In this document: piece by piece, positions 24,144 through 31,326 of the stretch | Layout of the letters: every line of letters begins with the position of its first letter | Numbering within the stretch: position 1 is the first letter of the stretch | Virus record (IMG/VR): IMGVR_UViG_3300042558_004148 | Coordinates: 271,416 to 335,415 of that record | Strand: one strand, 5' to 3' | Source: a virus | DNA: 64,000 nucleotides | The notes under the pieces: model-generated | The model's database searches: none | Seen by the model: the letters and a program-made list of their open reading frames with translations, nothing else | Told to the model about the DNA's origin: nothing | Translations under genes and position numbers: made by a program

Positions 24144-24477
24144 TAATAACGACGGTGTTATCCGTAGACGATCAGTGTTCAGTAAGAAAGATTATTATTT
24201 CATCTTTGGACAGATGCATAAGACTGTCGACGGTGTTTCCATGAAAGACAGATGGGTTAGAGTAAGAGCAAGAAATGAACGTGATGCAAAGATAGTATTC
24301 GAGAATGAATTCACATCTAAGTACATGCCCTCGGTGAATTCCTATAGCCGATCAGTACCCAAGAAAATAATGTATGGCAGAAAAATTTCTAATTCATGGC
24401 TCGACCCGCTAGAAGACCCGCTATCAGTTTTTCCTGATGGAGAGTATATGTTTTTTGATCAAAAATATATTCCGTAA
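24130..24477 (+). CDS. Small basic protein, 115 aa
   Basis: Arg/Lys-rich (WVRVRARNERDAKIVFENEF). The coding sequence itself contains GTCGACGGTGTTTCC, close to the intergenic CACCGT palindromes. Unknown function. Confidence 0.65.
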   Translation: MSTNNNNDGVIRRRSVFSKKDYYFIFGQMHKTVDGVSMKDRWVRVRARNERDAKIVFENEFTSKYMPSVNSYSRSVPKKIMYGRKISNSWLDPLEDPLSVFPDGEYMFFDQKYIP

Positions 24478-24479
24478 TA

Positions 24480-24512
24480 TTTTTTTATCTGAACCGGATT
24501 ACTTATATTTGC
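24480..24512 (+). promoter_or_regulatory. T-run/ATC promoter
   Basis: T7-ATCTGAA with -7 box TTATATTTGC, 26 bases before ATG 24539. Confidence 0.75.
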
Positions 24513-24538
24513 TATGTAACCAATTAAAACAAACAAAC

Positions 24539-24787
24539 ATGCCAGTATTAAAAAACATTTCACACGAAACATTAAGAAACAGATTAAGAGAAGGAGCAGT
24601 TACCTTTTCATTTAGAAAAACTGATGGTTCGCTCAGAAGAGCATTAGGAACTTTGGATTCTTCAAGAATTCCAGAATCAGGAAAACCAAAAGGAGGAACA
24701 CCACCTCCAGGAGTAACAACATTCTTCGATTTGGAAAAATCAGCTTGGCGTTCGGTTTCATATAGACAGGAAATCTGGGTTGATTAA
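24539..24787 (+). CDS. Small SH3-like beta-barrel protein, 82 aa
   Basis: MPVLKNISHETLRNRLREGA, then VTFSFRKTDGSLRRALGTLD and a conserved YFDLEK-like end (FFDLEKSAW). This pattern matches a small phage family usually described as SH3-fold (WYL_2/DUF2693-like). Binding partner unknown. ATG 24539 lies behind the promoter. Confidence 0.75.
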   Translation: MPVLKNISHETLRNRLREGAVTFSFRKTDGSLRRALGTLDSSRIPESGKPKGGTPPPGVTTFFDLEKSAWRSVSYRQEIWVD

Positions 24788-24818
24788 CCCACCACTTTCA
24801 TAGTTTAGATTTAGGCGA

Positions 24819-24847
24819 AAAAGGTCTGGAAATTCCAGACCTTTTTT
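24819..24847 (+). terminator. Terminator
   Basis: AAAGGTCTGG/CCAGACCTTT hairpin; an almost identical copy with its downstream 60 bases occurs at 25202. Confidence 0.85.
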
Positions 24848-24880
24848 GTGTGTGGTGTTTTCTGGTGTAGCAGTAGGGAA

Positions 24881-24898
24881 ACACCGTCGCCAACGGTG
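24881..24898. repeat. CACCGT/ACGGTG palindrome, copy 1
   Basis: CACCGT-CGCCA-ACGGTG, 35 bases after a terminator and 40 bases before a promoter. Confidence 0.8.
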
Positions 24899-24938
24899 GA
24901 TGTCCAGATGTGAGTAGCGAAAATTAATTCGGATACTA

Positions 24939-24971
24939 TTTTTTTATTACCCAGAAATTTCTTATATTTGC
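24939..24971 (+). promoter_or_regulatory. T-run promoter, ATT variant
   Basis: T7-ATTACCC in place of ATC, with -7 box TTATATTTGC, 23 bases before ATG 24995. Confidence 0.65.
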
Positions 24972-24994
24972 TATGTAACTAAAACATTATACCT

Positions 24995-25177
24995 ATGAAC
25001 AAACATGAAGTAATTGGAAAAACAAGAACCTATCTAACAACGGTGGGAATTGAGGAAGGATTGGATTACATAATAAGTCTTCAAGGACCAACGATAATCC
25101 CAACTGAATCCGGATCTGATAAATTCACGGATCCTATCAAAGATGAGGTCGGTAAGTTGAGAGCAAAGTTTTTATAA
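24995..25177 (+). CDS. Small hypothetical protein, 60 aa
   Basis: Single gene between promoter and terminator. MNKHEVIGKTRTYLTTVGIE opening. No domain recognised. Confidence 0.65.
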   Translation: MNKHEVIGKTRTYLTTVGIEEGLDYIISLQGPTIIPTESGSDKFTDPIKDEVGKLRAKFL

Positions 25178-25201
25178 AGATTCAAATTCATTTTAACTTA
25201 G

Positions 25202-25228
25202 AAAGGTCTGGTAATTCCAGACCTTTCT
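25202..25228 (+). terminator. Terminator
   Basis: GAAAGGTCTGG/CCAGACCTTTC hairpin, duplicate of the one at 24819. Confidence 0.8.
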
Positions 25229-25263
25229 TGTGTGTGGTGTTTTCTGGTGTAGCAGGAGGGAAT

Positions 25264-25280
25264 CACCGTCGCCGGAGGTG
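25264..25280. repeat. CACCGT palindrome, copy 2
   Basis: CACCGTCGCCGGAGGTG: right arm degenerate (GAGGTG). Same distance behind the terminator as copy 1. Confidence 0.7.
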
Positions 25281-25338
25281 TTTCTCTCCTGCCCAACCAG
25301 CTGGTCTGGAAATAAAAAATTATTTGGAAACTTTAACG

Positions 25339-25379
25339 TTTGGCATCGTTGCTATCTAAAAGAGAATCGTTATATTTGC
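25339..25379 (+). promoter_or_regulatory. Host-like promoter without T-run
   Basis: TTTGG about 31 bases before a perfect TTATATTTGC box. It lacks the T-run/ATC element and instead fits the host -33 TTTG / -7 TAnnTTTG pattern. Confidence 0.55.
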
Positions 25380-25404
25380 TTAACAACCAATTAAAAGAAT
25401 CGTT

Positions 25405-25533
25405 ATGAGCAGAGACCAATTTTTAGCAATGAGAAGAGAATTCATAAATTTAATTGAAGCACTAAGAAAGGAACATCAAGCATTTCAGGTTATCCAATCT
25501 AAGAACATCGAAGTACGAATTTGTTTAAACTAA
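25405..25533 (+). CDS. Small basic protein, 42 aa
   Basis: MSRDQFLAMRREFINLIEAL opening, 25 bases behind a host-like promoter. Helical. Seventeen bases before the next ATG. Confidence 0.6.
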   Translation: MSRDQFLAMRREFINLIEALRKEHQAFQVIQSKNIEVRICLN

Positions 25534-25549
25534 CCAATACACCATACAC

Positions 25550-25846
25550 ATGACAACAACAACTGAAGCAGCAAAAACAAAGGATGAGTTATTAGAGCAA
25601 CTCAATCACATAATGGAAAGATTTGATTTCGAAAAGGTTCATGCCTATATGAAGTTAACCAATTGGAAATGGATCGATGAGGTTCCCTCGGTGAATAAGC
25701 TGAGAACAACAGCAGAAAGACTTCTATATGATGTTATAGCTTCTGATGACCCAACCACAACTTCAGGTACTGGAGGATTCACAGCATCCAAATTCACTTG
25801 GGGAATACAATTGGCATTCTCAATAGAGGTTAGAAAAAGTTTTTAA
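25550..25846 (+). CDS. Hypothetical protein, 98 aa
   Basis: Helical N-terminus, then a Thr/Gly-rich loop (TTTSGTGGFTASKF). Unknown role. Confidence 0.65.
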   Translation: MTTTTEAAKTKDELLEQLNHIMERFDFEKVHAYMKLTNWKWIDEVPSVNKLRTTAERLLYDVIASDDPTTTSGTGGFTASKFTWGIQLAFSIEVRKSF

Positions 25847-25861
25847 AAATATCTGGTTTAA

Positions 25862-25894
25862 TTTTTTTACCAGAGCAGGAATAGTTATCTTTAC
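25862..25894 (+). promoter_or_regulatory. T-run promoter, ACC variant
   Basis: T7-ACCAGA with -7 box TTATCTTTAC, leader contains two ATAATCA repeats before ATG 25936. Confidence 0.65.
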
Positions 25895-25935
25895 ATCATA
25901 ATCAATAATCAATAATCAATTAAAACAAAAAAGAC

Positions 25936-26223
25936 ATGAGCAGATTAAGAGACCCAAAAACAGGAAGATTTCTTCCTAAGAATGCAGGACCACAAGCTTC
26001 AGCATCAGCATTGACTTTAGGTCAAAAGATTCACAGAGTACTTACATCAGGTATGAAGGTGTTTGGAAAGAAAGACATCTCAGGTAATCCAACCTCCATG
26101 CCTCAAGGATCCTCGGTGATTTTGGAGAAGACAGCAGAAATTGGACCAACAGGTACACACGTTGTCAGAGTTAAAAAAGAAAATTCTACCAGAACTTTCT
26201 ACACAACAGAAGAAGAAGTTTAG
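25936..26223 (+). CDS. Small basic protein, 95 aa
   Basis: MSRLRDPKTGRFLPKNAGPQ opening is typical of basic tails that bind nucleic acid or virion parts; the rest is beta-rich. No family assigned. Confidence 0.65.
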   Translation: MSRLRDPKTGRFLPKNAGPQASASALTLGQKIHRVLTSGMKVFGKKDISGNPTSMPQGSSVILEKTAEIGPTGTHVVRVKKENSTRTFYTTEEEV

Positions 26224-26244
26224 AAATAAAAACATCTATGATAA

Positions 26245-26275
26245 AGGAGACTTTGTAATGAAGTCTCCTTTTTTT
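26245..26275 (+). terminator. Terminator
   Basis: AGGAGACTT/AAGTCTCCT hairpin with seven T and the recurring GTGGAC tail. Confidence 0.85.
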
Positions 26276-26314
26276 GTGGACTAAGCTAATGCAATTCTGG
26301 ATGAGCTGTATCCG

Positions 26315-26334
26315 AACACCGCCGGCAACGGTGC
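26315..26334. repeat. CACCGT/ACGGTG palindrome, copy 3
   Basis: AACACCGCCGGCAACGGTGC, 40 bases behind a terminator. Confidence 0.75.
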
Positions 26335-26395
26335 GCCAGGTATAGGTTGATCGGATTTTATAGTTTACTATCAATAGTCAATAGTCAACTGTTTA

Positions 26396-26428
26396 TTTTT
26401 TTATCTGGAACAGATTCGTTATATTTGC
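26396..26428 (+). promoter_or_regulatory. T-run/ATC promoter
   Basis: T7-ATCTGGA with -7 box TTATATTTGC, 20 bases before ATG 26449. Confidence 0.75.
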
Positions 26429-26448
26429 TTTATAACCAATTAAAACTA

Positions 26449-26565
26449 ATGAGCATGAAAAAGAAAGAGAAAGCAATTGCACCAAATTCATTCTGGGCAA
26501 CCCAAATGGGACACAAGGACAACGGTGGATGGGACAACGATTCGTGGGCAACTCAAAGAGGATAG
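26449..26565 (+). CDS. Small protein, 38 aa
   Basis: Lys-rich start, then FWATQMGH and SWATQRG repeats around an Asp/Gly/Trp stretch. One base before the next ATG. Confidence 0.55.
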   Translation: MSMKKKEKAIAPNSFWATQMGHKDNGGWDNDSWATQRG

Positions 26566-26566
26566 G

Positions 26567-26767
26567 ATGAAAGTTAAAGTATTTTTCGAGGAGAATAGCG
26601 CCAAACTCCAGAATCTGGTGAATGAGTGGTTGGAAGAGAATTCAGGGTTTCAGATATTACAAATTCATCCAGTAGTTTCTAGAGCACAGGGGGGTAGCGG
26701 ACTTTATATGACCATTGTTTATAGTGAAGATCCTAATAACACATTCTCAAAATTAACCGATAGATAA
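26567..26767 (+). CDS. Small hypothetical protein, 66 aa
   Basis: MKVKVFFEENSAKLQNLVNE, then QILQIHPVVSRAQGG and a beta end: an alternating alpha/beta small family I have seen in phages, function unknown. Longer upstream frame overlaps the previous gene. Confidence 0.65.
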   Translation: MKVKVFFEENSAKLQNLVNEWLEENSGFQILQIHPVVSRAQGGSGLYMTIVYSEDPNNTFSKLTDR

Positions 26768-26800
26768 TTTTTTTATCTGAAACGGATTACTTACATTTGC
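26768..26800 (+). promoter_or_regulatory. T-run/ATC promoter
   Basis: T7-ATCTGAA with -7 box TTACATTTGC, two membrane microprotein genes follow. Confidence 0.75.
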
Positions 26801-26826
26801 TTTATAACCAACTAAAACAAAGAAGA

Positions 26827-26919
26827 ATGAACACTTTCAATTTTATTTTATATTACATTTTATGTGCAATGGTAGGTATTCTAATAGGATTATCCATATA
26901 CAGTAAAACTAGAAAATAA
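26827..26919 (+). CDS. Membrane microprotein, 30 aa
   Basis: MNTFNFILYYILCAMVGILI then a basic tail (SKTRK): one helix, inside-positive. Directly behind a promoter and leader. Confidence 0.6.
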   Translation: MNTFNFILYYILCAMVGILIGLSIYSKTRK

Positions 26920-26946
26920 ACACTAACCAACTAAAAACAATACATT

Positions 26947-27090
26947 ATGTCTAAAACAGAAAAAATTATCACAACAACATTCCAAGTTTGGAGCATTGGA
27001 TTAGGAGTTATCACTTTCGTTGCACTCGCAGTTACAATAGTAAACCTGATAACAGGTAACTATTGCGAAACAGCTTCCTTTGAGTTTTAA
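26947..27090 (+). CDS. Membrane microprotein, 47 aa
   Basis: One strongly hydrophobic helix (residues 15-38). Follows the previous microprotein; ends before a terminator. Confidence 0.6.
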   Translation: MSKTEKIITTTFQVWSIGLGVITFVALAVTIVNLITGNYCETASFEF

Positions 27091-27110
27091 CCTCACACAC
27101 TCATTAAATT

Positions 27111-27140
27111 ATTAAACCTGGACTAACCTCCAGGTTTTTT
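27111..27140 (+). terminator. Terminator
   Basis: AACCTGG/CCAGGTT hairpin with T-run and GTGG tail. Confidence 0.85.
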
Positions 27141-27184
27141 TGTGGGTTGCGGAGAAATTCATTTAAGCAGAGAGAGCTGCGGAG

Positions 27185-27208
27185 AAACACCGTCGTCAAC
27201 GGTGTTTT
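27185..27208. repeat. CACCGT/ACGGTG palindrome, copy 4
   Basis: AAACACCGTCGTCAACGGTG then TTTT: the longest arms in the family (AAACACCGT / ACGGTGTTT). It lies 15 bases before a late-type box. Confidence 0.8.
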
Positions 27209-27222
27209 CCGATCTTAGTCTA

Positions 27223-27232
27223 GGATATATAG
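27223..27232 (+). promoter_or_regulatory. Late-type box GGATATATAG
   Basis: Lone box 19 bases before the tagged gene at 27252, in a region otherwise full of T-run/ATC promoters. Confidence 0.5.
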
Positions 27233-27251
27233 AATAAAAATATAGACATAA

Positions 27252-27569
27252 ATGAAACATCTTAAAATTTTCGAAGGATACTCACCAAAGAGTAGATTCC
27301 CTAGTATCGCAGTATTCCTTGCAATACCTGCTGATAATGATAGCATGAAGACATCTTACCTTAAAGAAAAAAGCGGTAAATCAGGCGATGTTAATAATTC
27401 AATGGTTAATGCTGATTATGTTGTAAGAGGTATAGGTTCCTTACTTTCAGAAATTGAAGAAGCTGGACTGGATGCTAGATATAGTGGTGCTATTAAAAAA
27501 GCAAAAGCTGCTTTAATTCCTGCGGTTATGAAGACAAAAGAATATCAATTACCTAAGGAAATAGAATAA
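27252..27569 (+). CDS. Tagged protein, 105 aa
   Basis: MKHLKIFEGYSPKSRF: tag with IFE as possible cleavage site. The rest is basic and helical; no domain recognised. Own late-type box and terminator make it an isolated unit among accessory genes. Confidence 0.7.
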   Translation: MKHLKIFEGYSPKSRFPSIAVFLAIPADNDSMKTSYLKEKSGKSGDVNNSMVNADYVVRGIGSLLSEIEEAGLDARYSGAIKKAKAALIPAVMKTKEYQLPKEIE

Positions 27570-27585
27570 TTAAATACATCTCAAC

Positions 27586-27612
27586 TGAAGACTCCTATTG
27601 GAGTCTTTTTTT
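27586..27612 (+). terminator. Terminator
   Basis: AAGACTCC/GGAGTCTT hairpin, seven T, GTGGAC tail. Confidence 0.85.
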
Positions 27613-27644
27613 GTGGACTATTGCTTAACTGCTGCTCTACTGTC

Positions 27645-27667
27645 AAACACCGTTGCCGACGGTGTTT
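27645..27667. repeat. CACCGT/ACGGTG palindrome, copy 5
   Basis: AAACACCGTTGCCGACGGTG then TTT; 33 bases behind a terminator and 34 bases before an ACATAGTATG repeat. Confidence 0.8.
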
Positions 27668-27700
27668 CCCATCTCCACATCCAAAACTAGTATATCCTAT

Positions 27701-27726
27701 ACATAGTATGGTAGTAACATACCACG
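27701..27726. repeat. ACATAGTATG inverted repeat, copy 5
   Basis: Core as in copy 4, with ACCACGCTCG on the right; ends 28 bases before a promoter. Confidence 0.75.
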
Positions 27727-27753
27727 CTCGCGGGGGAAATAAATCTCATTTTA

Positions 27754-27786
27754 TTTTTTTATCCGAACCTAATACATTACTTTTAC
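27754..27786 (+). promoter_or_regulatory. T-run/ATC promoter
   Basis: T7-ATCCGAA with -7 box TTACTTTTAC, followed by the common CTTCATAATCAAACAAAC leader. Confidence 0.75.
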
Positions 27787-27815
27787 TTCATAATCAAACA
27801 AACACAAAATAAGCT

Positions 27816-27989
27816 ATGAAAAAATTATCTAAATTTCACTTTGCATTATTAAGTCTATTGGTTCCTGTTGGTTTCGCAACTCTTGGGTTCGTTATCAATC
27901 CTTCTGGTTTGGGAACTAATTTAATTTGGGCTGCATATGTTTTAATTTTTATTGGGGGAGCGTCTGTTGGAATGTTGTTGCGTAAATAA
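27816..27989 (+). CDS. Two-helix membrane protein, 57 aa
   Basis: Hydrophobic segments about 9-27 and 36-54 joined by a Pro/Gly loop. Single gene between two promoters. Unknown role. Confidence 0.65.
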   Translation: MKKLSKFHFALLSLLVPVGFATLGFVINPSGLGTNLIWAAYVLIFIGGASVGMLLRK

Positions 27990-28013
27990 AAAAGAAAAAA
28001 AATTATTTGATTA

Positions 28014-28046
28014 TTTTTTTATCTGAACCTAATACATTACTTTTAC
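28014..28046 (+). promoter_or_regulatory. T-run/ATC promoter
   Basis: T7-ATCTGAA with -7 box TTACTTTTAC; promoter core almost identical to the one at 27754. Confidence 0.75.
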
Positions 28047-28070
28047 TCCATAATCAAACAACATACACCT

Positions 28071-28352
28071 ATGAAAAGAATTGGATTTGGAATATTAGCG
28101 ATAGCATTATTATTAAACTTGGCATCATGCGCCGATGTTGAGGTTGTAAAGGAATGTGTAAGTGATAACACATATGGTTTCTGGGGAGGACTTTGGCACG
28201 GCATCGTAGCACCTTTCAGTTTCTTCGGTTCATTAATCTGGGACGATATTAGTATGTACGCTGTTAACAACAACGGTGGCTGGTATGATTTTGGATTCAT
28301 ACTTGGAGTTGGAGGTTTAACTTTCGGTTCAGGTAGAAAATCCAGTAAATAA
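28071..28352 (+). CDS. Small lipoprotein of the GFWGGLWHG family, 93 aa
   Basis: Signal with lipobox LASC near residue 20. The mature part (YGFWGGLWHGIVAPFSFFGS, then NNNGGWYDFGFILG) matches a family also found in cellular genomes, often as small membrane-associated proteins. Probably acquired from a host; role unknown. Confidence 0.75.
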   Translation: MKRIGFGILAIALLLNLASCADVEVVKECVSDNTYGFWGGLWHGIVAPFSFFGSLIWDDISMYAVNNNGGWYDFGFILGVGGLTFGSGRKSSK

Positions 28353-28385
28353 TTTTTTTATCTGATTAGGATTCATTACTTTTAC
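28353..28385 (+). promoter_or_regulatory. T-run/ATC promoter
   Basis: T7-ATCTGAT with -7 box TTACTTTTAC, immediately after the lipoprotein stop. Confidence 0.75.
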
Positions 28386-28410
28386 TTCATACCAAATAAC
28401 ACTCAATATT

Positions 28411-28608
28411 ATGAACGTAGAAAAATGTGAAAGATGCAAAAAACCGACAAATGGAACAACCATCATGTCGATGTTTAATACTCAAGTTATCTGTATGCCT
28501 TGCAAAGATGAAGAAAAAGAAAACCCAAGGTATATGGAAGCTGTAGAAGCTGATAGAAAAGCTATCGCAAAAGGCGATTATAATTTTAGAGGAATTGGTT
28601 TGGTTTAG
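28411..28608 (+). CDS. Zinc-binding small protein, 65 aa
   Basis: CERCKKPTNG near the start and CMPCKDEEKE near residue 29 form a CxxC pair; the end DYNFRGIGL is conserved in a phage family I recognise. Function unknown. Confidence 0.75.
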   Translation: MNVEKCERCKKPTNGTTIMSMFNTQVICMPCKDEEKENPRYMEAVEADRKAIAKGDYNFRGIGLV

Positions 28609-28636
28609 TTTGGTTGGTTAAAAAGATCCGGAATTA

Positions 28637-28669
28637 TTTTTTTATCCGGATCTTTTATATTACTTTTAC
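28637..28669 (+). promoter_or_regulatory. T-run/ATC promoter
   Basis: T7-ATCCGGA with -7 box TTACTTTTAC. The flanking GATCCGGA / ATCCGGATC words could form a small hairpin over the T-run. Confidence 0.7.
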
Positions 28670-28695
28670 TTCATAATCAAACAAAAACAAAAACT

Positions 28696-29043
28696 ATGGC
28701 TAAGGAATTATCAAAAAGAGAGAAAATAGAATTAAAGGTTAATCTTGCTGTTGCGAATTACTTTCGTGAGAATATGATTTCAACCAGAGTACCTTTTCAT
28801 ATCATACAGGATCAGGAAGCAGTTGGTCACATCATTAATATCGGAACAAGTATAATGATGAATAAGATTGGCATTGATACTTATCCGGGGAGTTTCGTAA
28901 AGGCAATACTCGATAATGATCTTCATGGAGCATTCTCAAGAGCAGACCACATCAATTCCCAGGTCCTAGGATTCTACATCACAATGATGTATAATCTAGG
29001 TATCGATGTTACTAACGAAGAAATTGAAGAGTTAAAAGTATAG
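28696..29043 (+). CDS. Hypothetical helical protein, 115 aa
   Basis: MAKELSKREKIELKVNLAVA opening, all-helical prediction by eye. No domain recognised. Ends before a terminator. Confidence 0.65.
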   Translation: MAKELSKREKIELKVNLAVANYFRENMISTRVPFHIIQDQEAVGHIINIGTSIMMNKIGIDTYPGSFVKAILDNDLHGAFSRADHINSQVLGFYITMMYNLGIDVTNEEIEELKV

Positions 29044-29073
29044 TTTGTTTAGTTTGGTTGGTTAAATGTGGAA

Positions 29074-29102
29074 GAGGCCTCGTGTATGCGAGGTCTTTTT
29101 TT
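29074..29102 (+). terminator. Terminator
   Basis: AGGCCTCG/CGAGGTCT hairpin and T-run, GTGGGC tail. Confidence 0.8.
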
Positions 29103-29147
29103 GTGGGCTGATGCTAAGCAACAGTTTCCAACAGCTCTCCAGCATCT

Positions 29148-29164
29148 CACCGTCGCCAACGGTG
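29148..29164. repeat. CACCGT/ACGGTG palindrome, copy 6
   Basis: CACCGT-CGCCA-ACGGTG; preceded by CAACAGCTCTCCAGC, a string repeated before copy 7. Confidence 0.8.
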
Positions 29165-29271
29165 TTTCTCCATCTACTCTACGGTTGGAGGAATTCTTGG
29201 AATTGATATTAACGATGAGGTCCTGATCGGATAATCCAGGTACACCGTTGAATGGAATGATTGGGGTTTTA

Positions 29272-29304
29272 TTTTTTTATCTGAACCTAATGTTCTATAT
29301 TTGC
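29272..29304 (+). promoter_or_regulatory. T-run/ATC promoter
   Basis: T7-ATCTGAA with -7 box CTATATTTGC; nearly the same 45 bases recur at 29545. Confidence 0.75.
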
Positions 29305-29327
29305 TCTGTAACCAAATAACAAACACT

Positions 29328-29534
29328 ATGAAAAAAGATACTACTATCAAAGCTGGAGATTTATTAAAAGTAACAACATCAGATGGTGAAGTTGGAGTTG
29401 GATTTGCTTATCATTCAGTTGAGGGTATACCTGACTCTGACCTATTAATTGACATATCCTGGAGAACCGGAGGTTCGACCGAGTGTGTCGACTTAAATGA
29501 AGTTGAAATGGAATTTGAAAAAATTTCATTTTAA
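29328..29534 (+). CDS. Small acidic protein, 68 aa
   Basis: ATG 29328 behind the promoter. Beta-rich (LLKVTTSDGEVGVGFAYHSV). Unknown. Confidence 0.65.
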   Translation: MKKDTTIKAGDLLKVTTSDGEVGVGFAYHSVEGIPDSDLLIDISWRTGGSTECVDLNEVEMEFEKISF

Positions 29535-29544
29535 TATTAAATAA

Positions 29545-29577
29545 TTTTTTTATCTGAACTTAATGTTCTATATTTGC
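29545..29577 (+). promoter_or_regulatory. T-run/ATC promoter
   Basis: T7-ATCTGAA with -7 box CTATATTTGC; duplicate of the promoter at 29272. Confidence 0.75.
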
Positions 29578-29603
29578 TCTGTAACCAAATAACAACACTC
29601 ACT

Positions 29604-29813
29604 ATGAAAAATTTATTCCACGTATTAGGATTTTTAGCTTGCATGTTAATCGCAGTAGGAACTGCAACAGGACATGTTCAATCAGTTATCAGCTTCGAAG
29701 GTGCTGCTAATGAGATGACATTTTGTTTATTATCCTTCATGGGAGCAGCTGGATTTATGTTCAGCGCATTATCAAAAGATATAAAGGCTGAGAAGAGACA
29801 TGGATTTGAGTAG
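29604..29813 (+). CDS. Two-helix membrane protein, 69 aa
   Basis: Hydrophobic segments about 4-22 and 38-56 (FCLLSFMGAAGFMFSAL). Cytosolic charged end. Unknown. Confidence 0.65.
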   Translation: MKNLFHVLGFLACMLIAVGTATGHVQSVISFEGAANEMTFCLLSFMGAAGFMFSALSKDIKAEKRHGFE

Positions 29814-29841
29814 GTTCTGCTAACTATTTCAAATTCAGAAA

Positions 29842-29867
29842 GGAAAGAGGCTTTGGCCTCTTTTTTT
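29842..29867 (+). terminator. Terminator
   Basis: AAAGAGGC/GCCTCTTT hairpin, T-run, GTGGACC tail. Confidence 0.85.
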
Positions 29868-29911
29868 GTGGACCAAGGTTAAGCATCAGATTCCAACAGC
29901 TCTCCAGCAAC

Positions 29912-29928
29912 TCACCGCCGGCAACGGT
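29912..29928. repeat. CACCGT/ACGGTG palindrome, copy 7
   Basis: CACCGCCGGCAACGGTG, with the same CAACAGCTCTCCAGCA string before it as copy 6. Confidence 0.75.
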
Positions 29929-29978
29929 GTTTATGCATGCACATGAAGATTCATGATTATACATATGATTAAGCTATT

Positions 29979-29988
29979 TGATATATAC
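29979..29988 (+). promoter_or_regulatory. Late-type box TGATATATAC
   Basis: 25 bases before ATG 30014; final base C instead of G. Confidence 0.4.
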
Positions 29989-30013
29989 ATCATAAAATAA
30001 ACCATATCATATA

Positions 30014-30355
30014 ATGATTATAGCTAAATTAAATCCAGGTATTTCTATTATCAAACAAGAAAGTCCATTCGAAGCGCCGGTGTCCATCACTTATGATTGG
30101 ATGACAGTATTTATACCAAGATATATCCCAGGTGCTGCCAATTTCAATGTGAATCTATCTTATGGTGATGCAGTAATGAATGATGAACCAACACCAGCAC
30201 CAAAAAAATTCAGAGGAGTTAAAGCCATATCGGTGGGTCTAACTGCTGGTGAAATTTCCAATTGGGGAACTAATGATGTTGTACTTCTAGAGATATTAGC
30301 AACAAAAATGAATCTTACCATAGAAAACACCTACGAAATAGATGATGACATATAA
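30014..30355 (+). CDS. Hypothetical protein, 113 aa
   Basis: Beta-rich with a Pro-rich linker (DEPTPAPKKF). Precedes a tagged gene by 21 bases, so probably co-transcribed late. No domain recognised. Confidence 0.65.
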   Translation: MIIAKLNPGISIIKQESPFEAPVSITYDWMTVFIPRYIPGAANFNVNLSYGDAVMNDEPTPAPKKFRGVKAISVGLTAGEISNWGTNDVVLLEILATKMNLTIENTYEIDDDI

Positions 30356-30376
30356 TAAAATTAAGTATCGCATATC

Positions 30377-30688
30377 ATGAAACATCTCCAACTATATGAA
30401 TCTTTCCATCACGAGAAAGAGTTGGTCTTCAAGTCAAGACAAGGTAGGGTAATCACCGTGAACTTATTAGGTGGTCGTATAGAAGACATCGATAACCAAG
30501 CAGGAGTTAGATTCCCTTTCATGAAAGGACAGCAATACACAAGAACTATAGAGACATGGGCATGTAATAATGGATTCACTATCAACGGTGAAGACACTTG
30601 TCCTGAGAAGAAAGTATTCGGGATACGTACATCAGACATTCCACAAGGACATGAGCTAAGAAGACTTTTTCCAAATAAGTTTAGGTAA
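30377..30688 (+). CDS. Tagged protein, 103 aa
   Basis: MKHLQLYESFHHEKEL: tag with LYE. Mature part is beta-rich and basic at the end (LRRLFPNKFR). Unknown role; inferred internal virion protein. Confidence 0.7.
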   Translation: MKHLQLYESFHHEKELVFKSRQGRVITVNLLGGRIEDIDNQAGVRFPFMKGQQYTRTIETWACNNGFTINGEDTCPEKKVFGIRTSDIPQGHELRRLFPNKFR

Positions 30689-30706
30689 GCGATCATCTGA
30701 TCGGTA

Positions 30707-30737
30707 AACTCCTCGGGTCGGTTGGATCCGAGGTTTT
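30707..30737 (+). terminator. Terminator
   Basis: AACTCCTCGG/CCGAGGTT with an offset pair and six T. Confidence 0.75.
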
Positions 30738-30744
30738 TTGTGCT

Positions 30745-30805
30745 TCTACATCTTCTGACATCTACTTACATCTTCTGACATCTACTAAACATCTGCTCTA
30801 CATCT
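30745..30805. repeat. Short imperfect tandem repeat
   Basis: ACATCTTCTGACATCTACTT occurs about two and a half times, then a half-site CACCGTTGGCC at 30810. Confidence 0.6.
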
Positions 30806-30848
30806 TTTTCACCGTTGGCCAAATTTTATTAAAAAAGATTCTGTTTTA

Positions 30849-30881
30849 TTTTTTTATCCGATGCATTATACTTATATTTGC
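30849..30881 (+). promoter_or_regulatory. T-run/ATC promoter
   Basis: T7-ATCCGAT with -7 box TTATATTTGC, 22 bases before ATG 30904. Confidence 0.75.
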
Positions 30882-30903
30882 TATGTAACTAAAAATAAAA
30901 CAT

Positions 30904-31299
30904 ATGCGGAAAATTCTAATTTTAATGTTGCTGATGGTGTCAATCACCACGTTCATTACTGCATGCAATTCAGAGAATGCTGCAAGGACGGATTTGATTA
31001 CGGAACTTCAGATGGAAGCTCTTGACCAGGACACAGCAAAGATTGCAAGAACCCAAGGTGCTATCGATTCTCTCCTGAAGCGAGTCGATAAGGAATATGC
31101 TATAACGGATGACCATGACACTAAGATGTTATTGATATCACAGAGGAGTGGACTCGAGTCAGCCAATTTATATAACAATACAAAGATCCTAAGTAAATCA
31201 ATAGATTCATTATCCAGGGTAATAAGGGCAATAGATAAATCCGATAATGAAATCAAACCAGATCCAAAGTTACATATAGATCCTGGCCGTAAATCATAG
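30904..31299 (+). CDS. Lipoprotein with coiled coil, 131 aa
   Basis: Signal with lipobox ITAC near residue 21. The mature part is a long charged helix (LITELQMEALDQDTAKIART to about residue 110). A periplasmic helical lipoprotein could be an outer-membrane spanin, but no inner-membrane partner or lysis cassette is adjacent, so this is only one option. Confidence 0.7.
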   Translation: MRKILILMLLMVSITTFITACNSENAARTDLITELQMEALDQDTAKIARTQGAIDSLLKRVDKEYAITDDHDTKMLLISQRSGLESANLYNNTKILSKSIDSLSRVIRAIDKSDNEIKPDPKLHIDPGRKS

Positions 31300-31326
31300 A
31301 AAGTTATAAAAAGAAAAATATGTTTA

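Noticed and set aside
24881-29928. CACCGT palindromes as a CRISPR array
   Set aside because: Spacing is hundreds of bases with genes between, no equal-length spacers and no cas genes.
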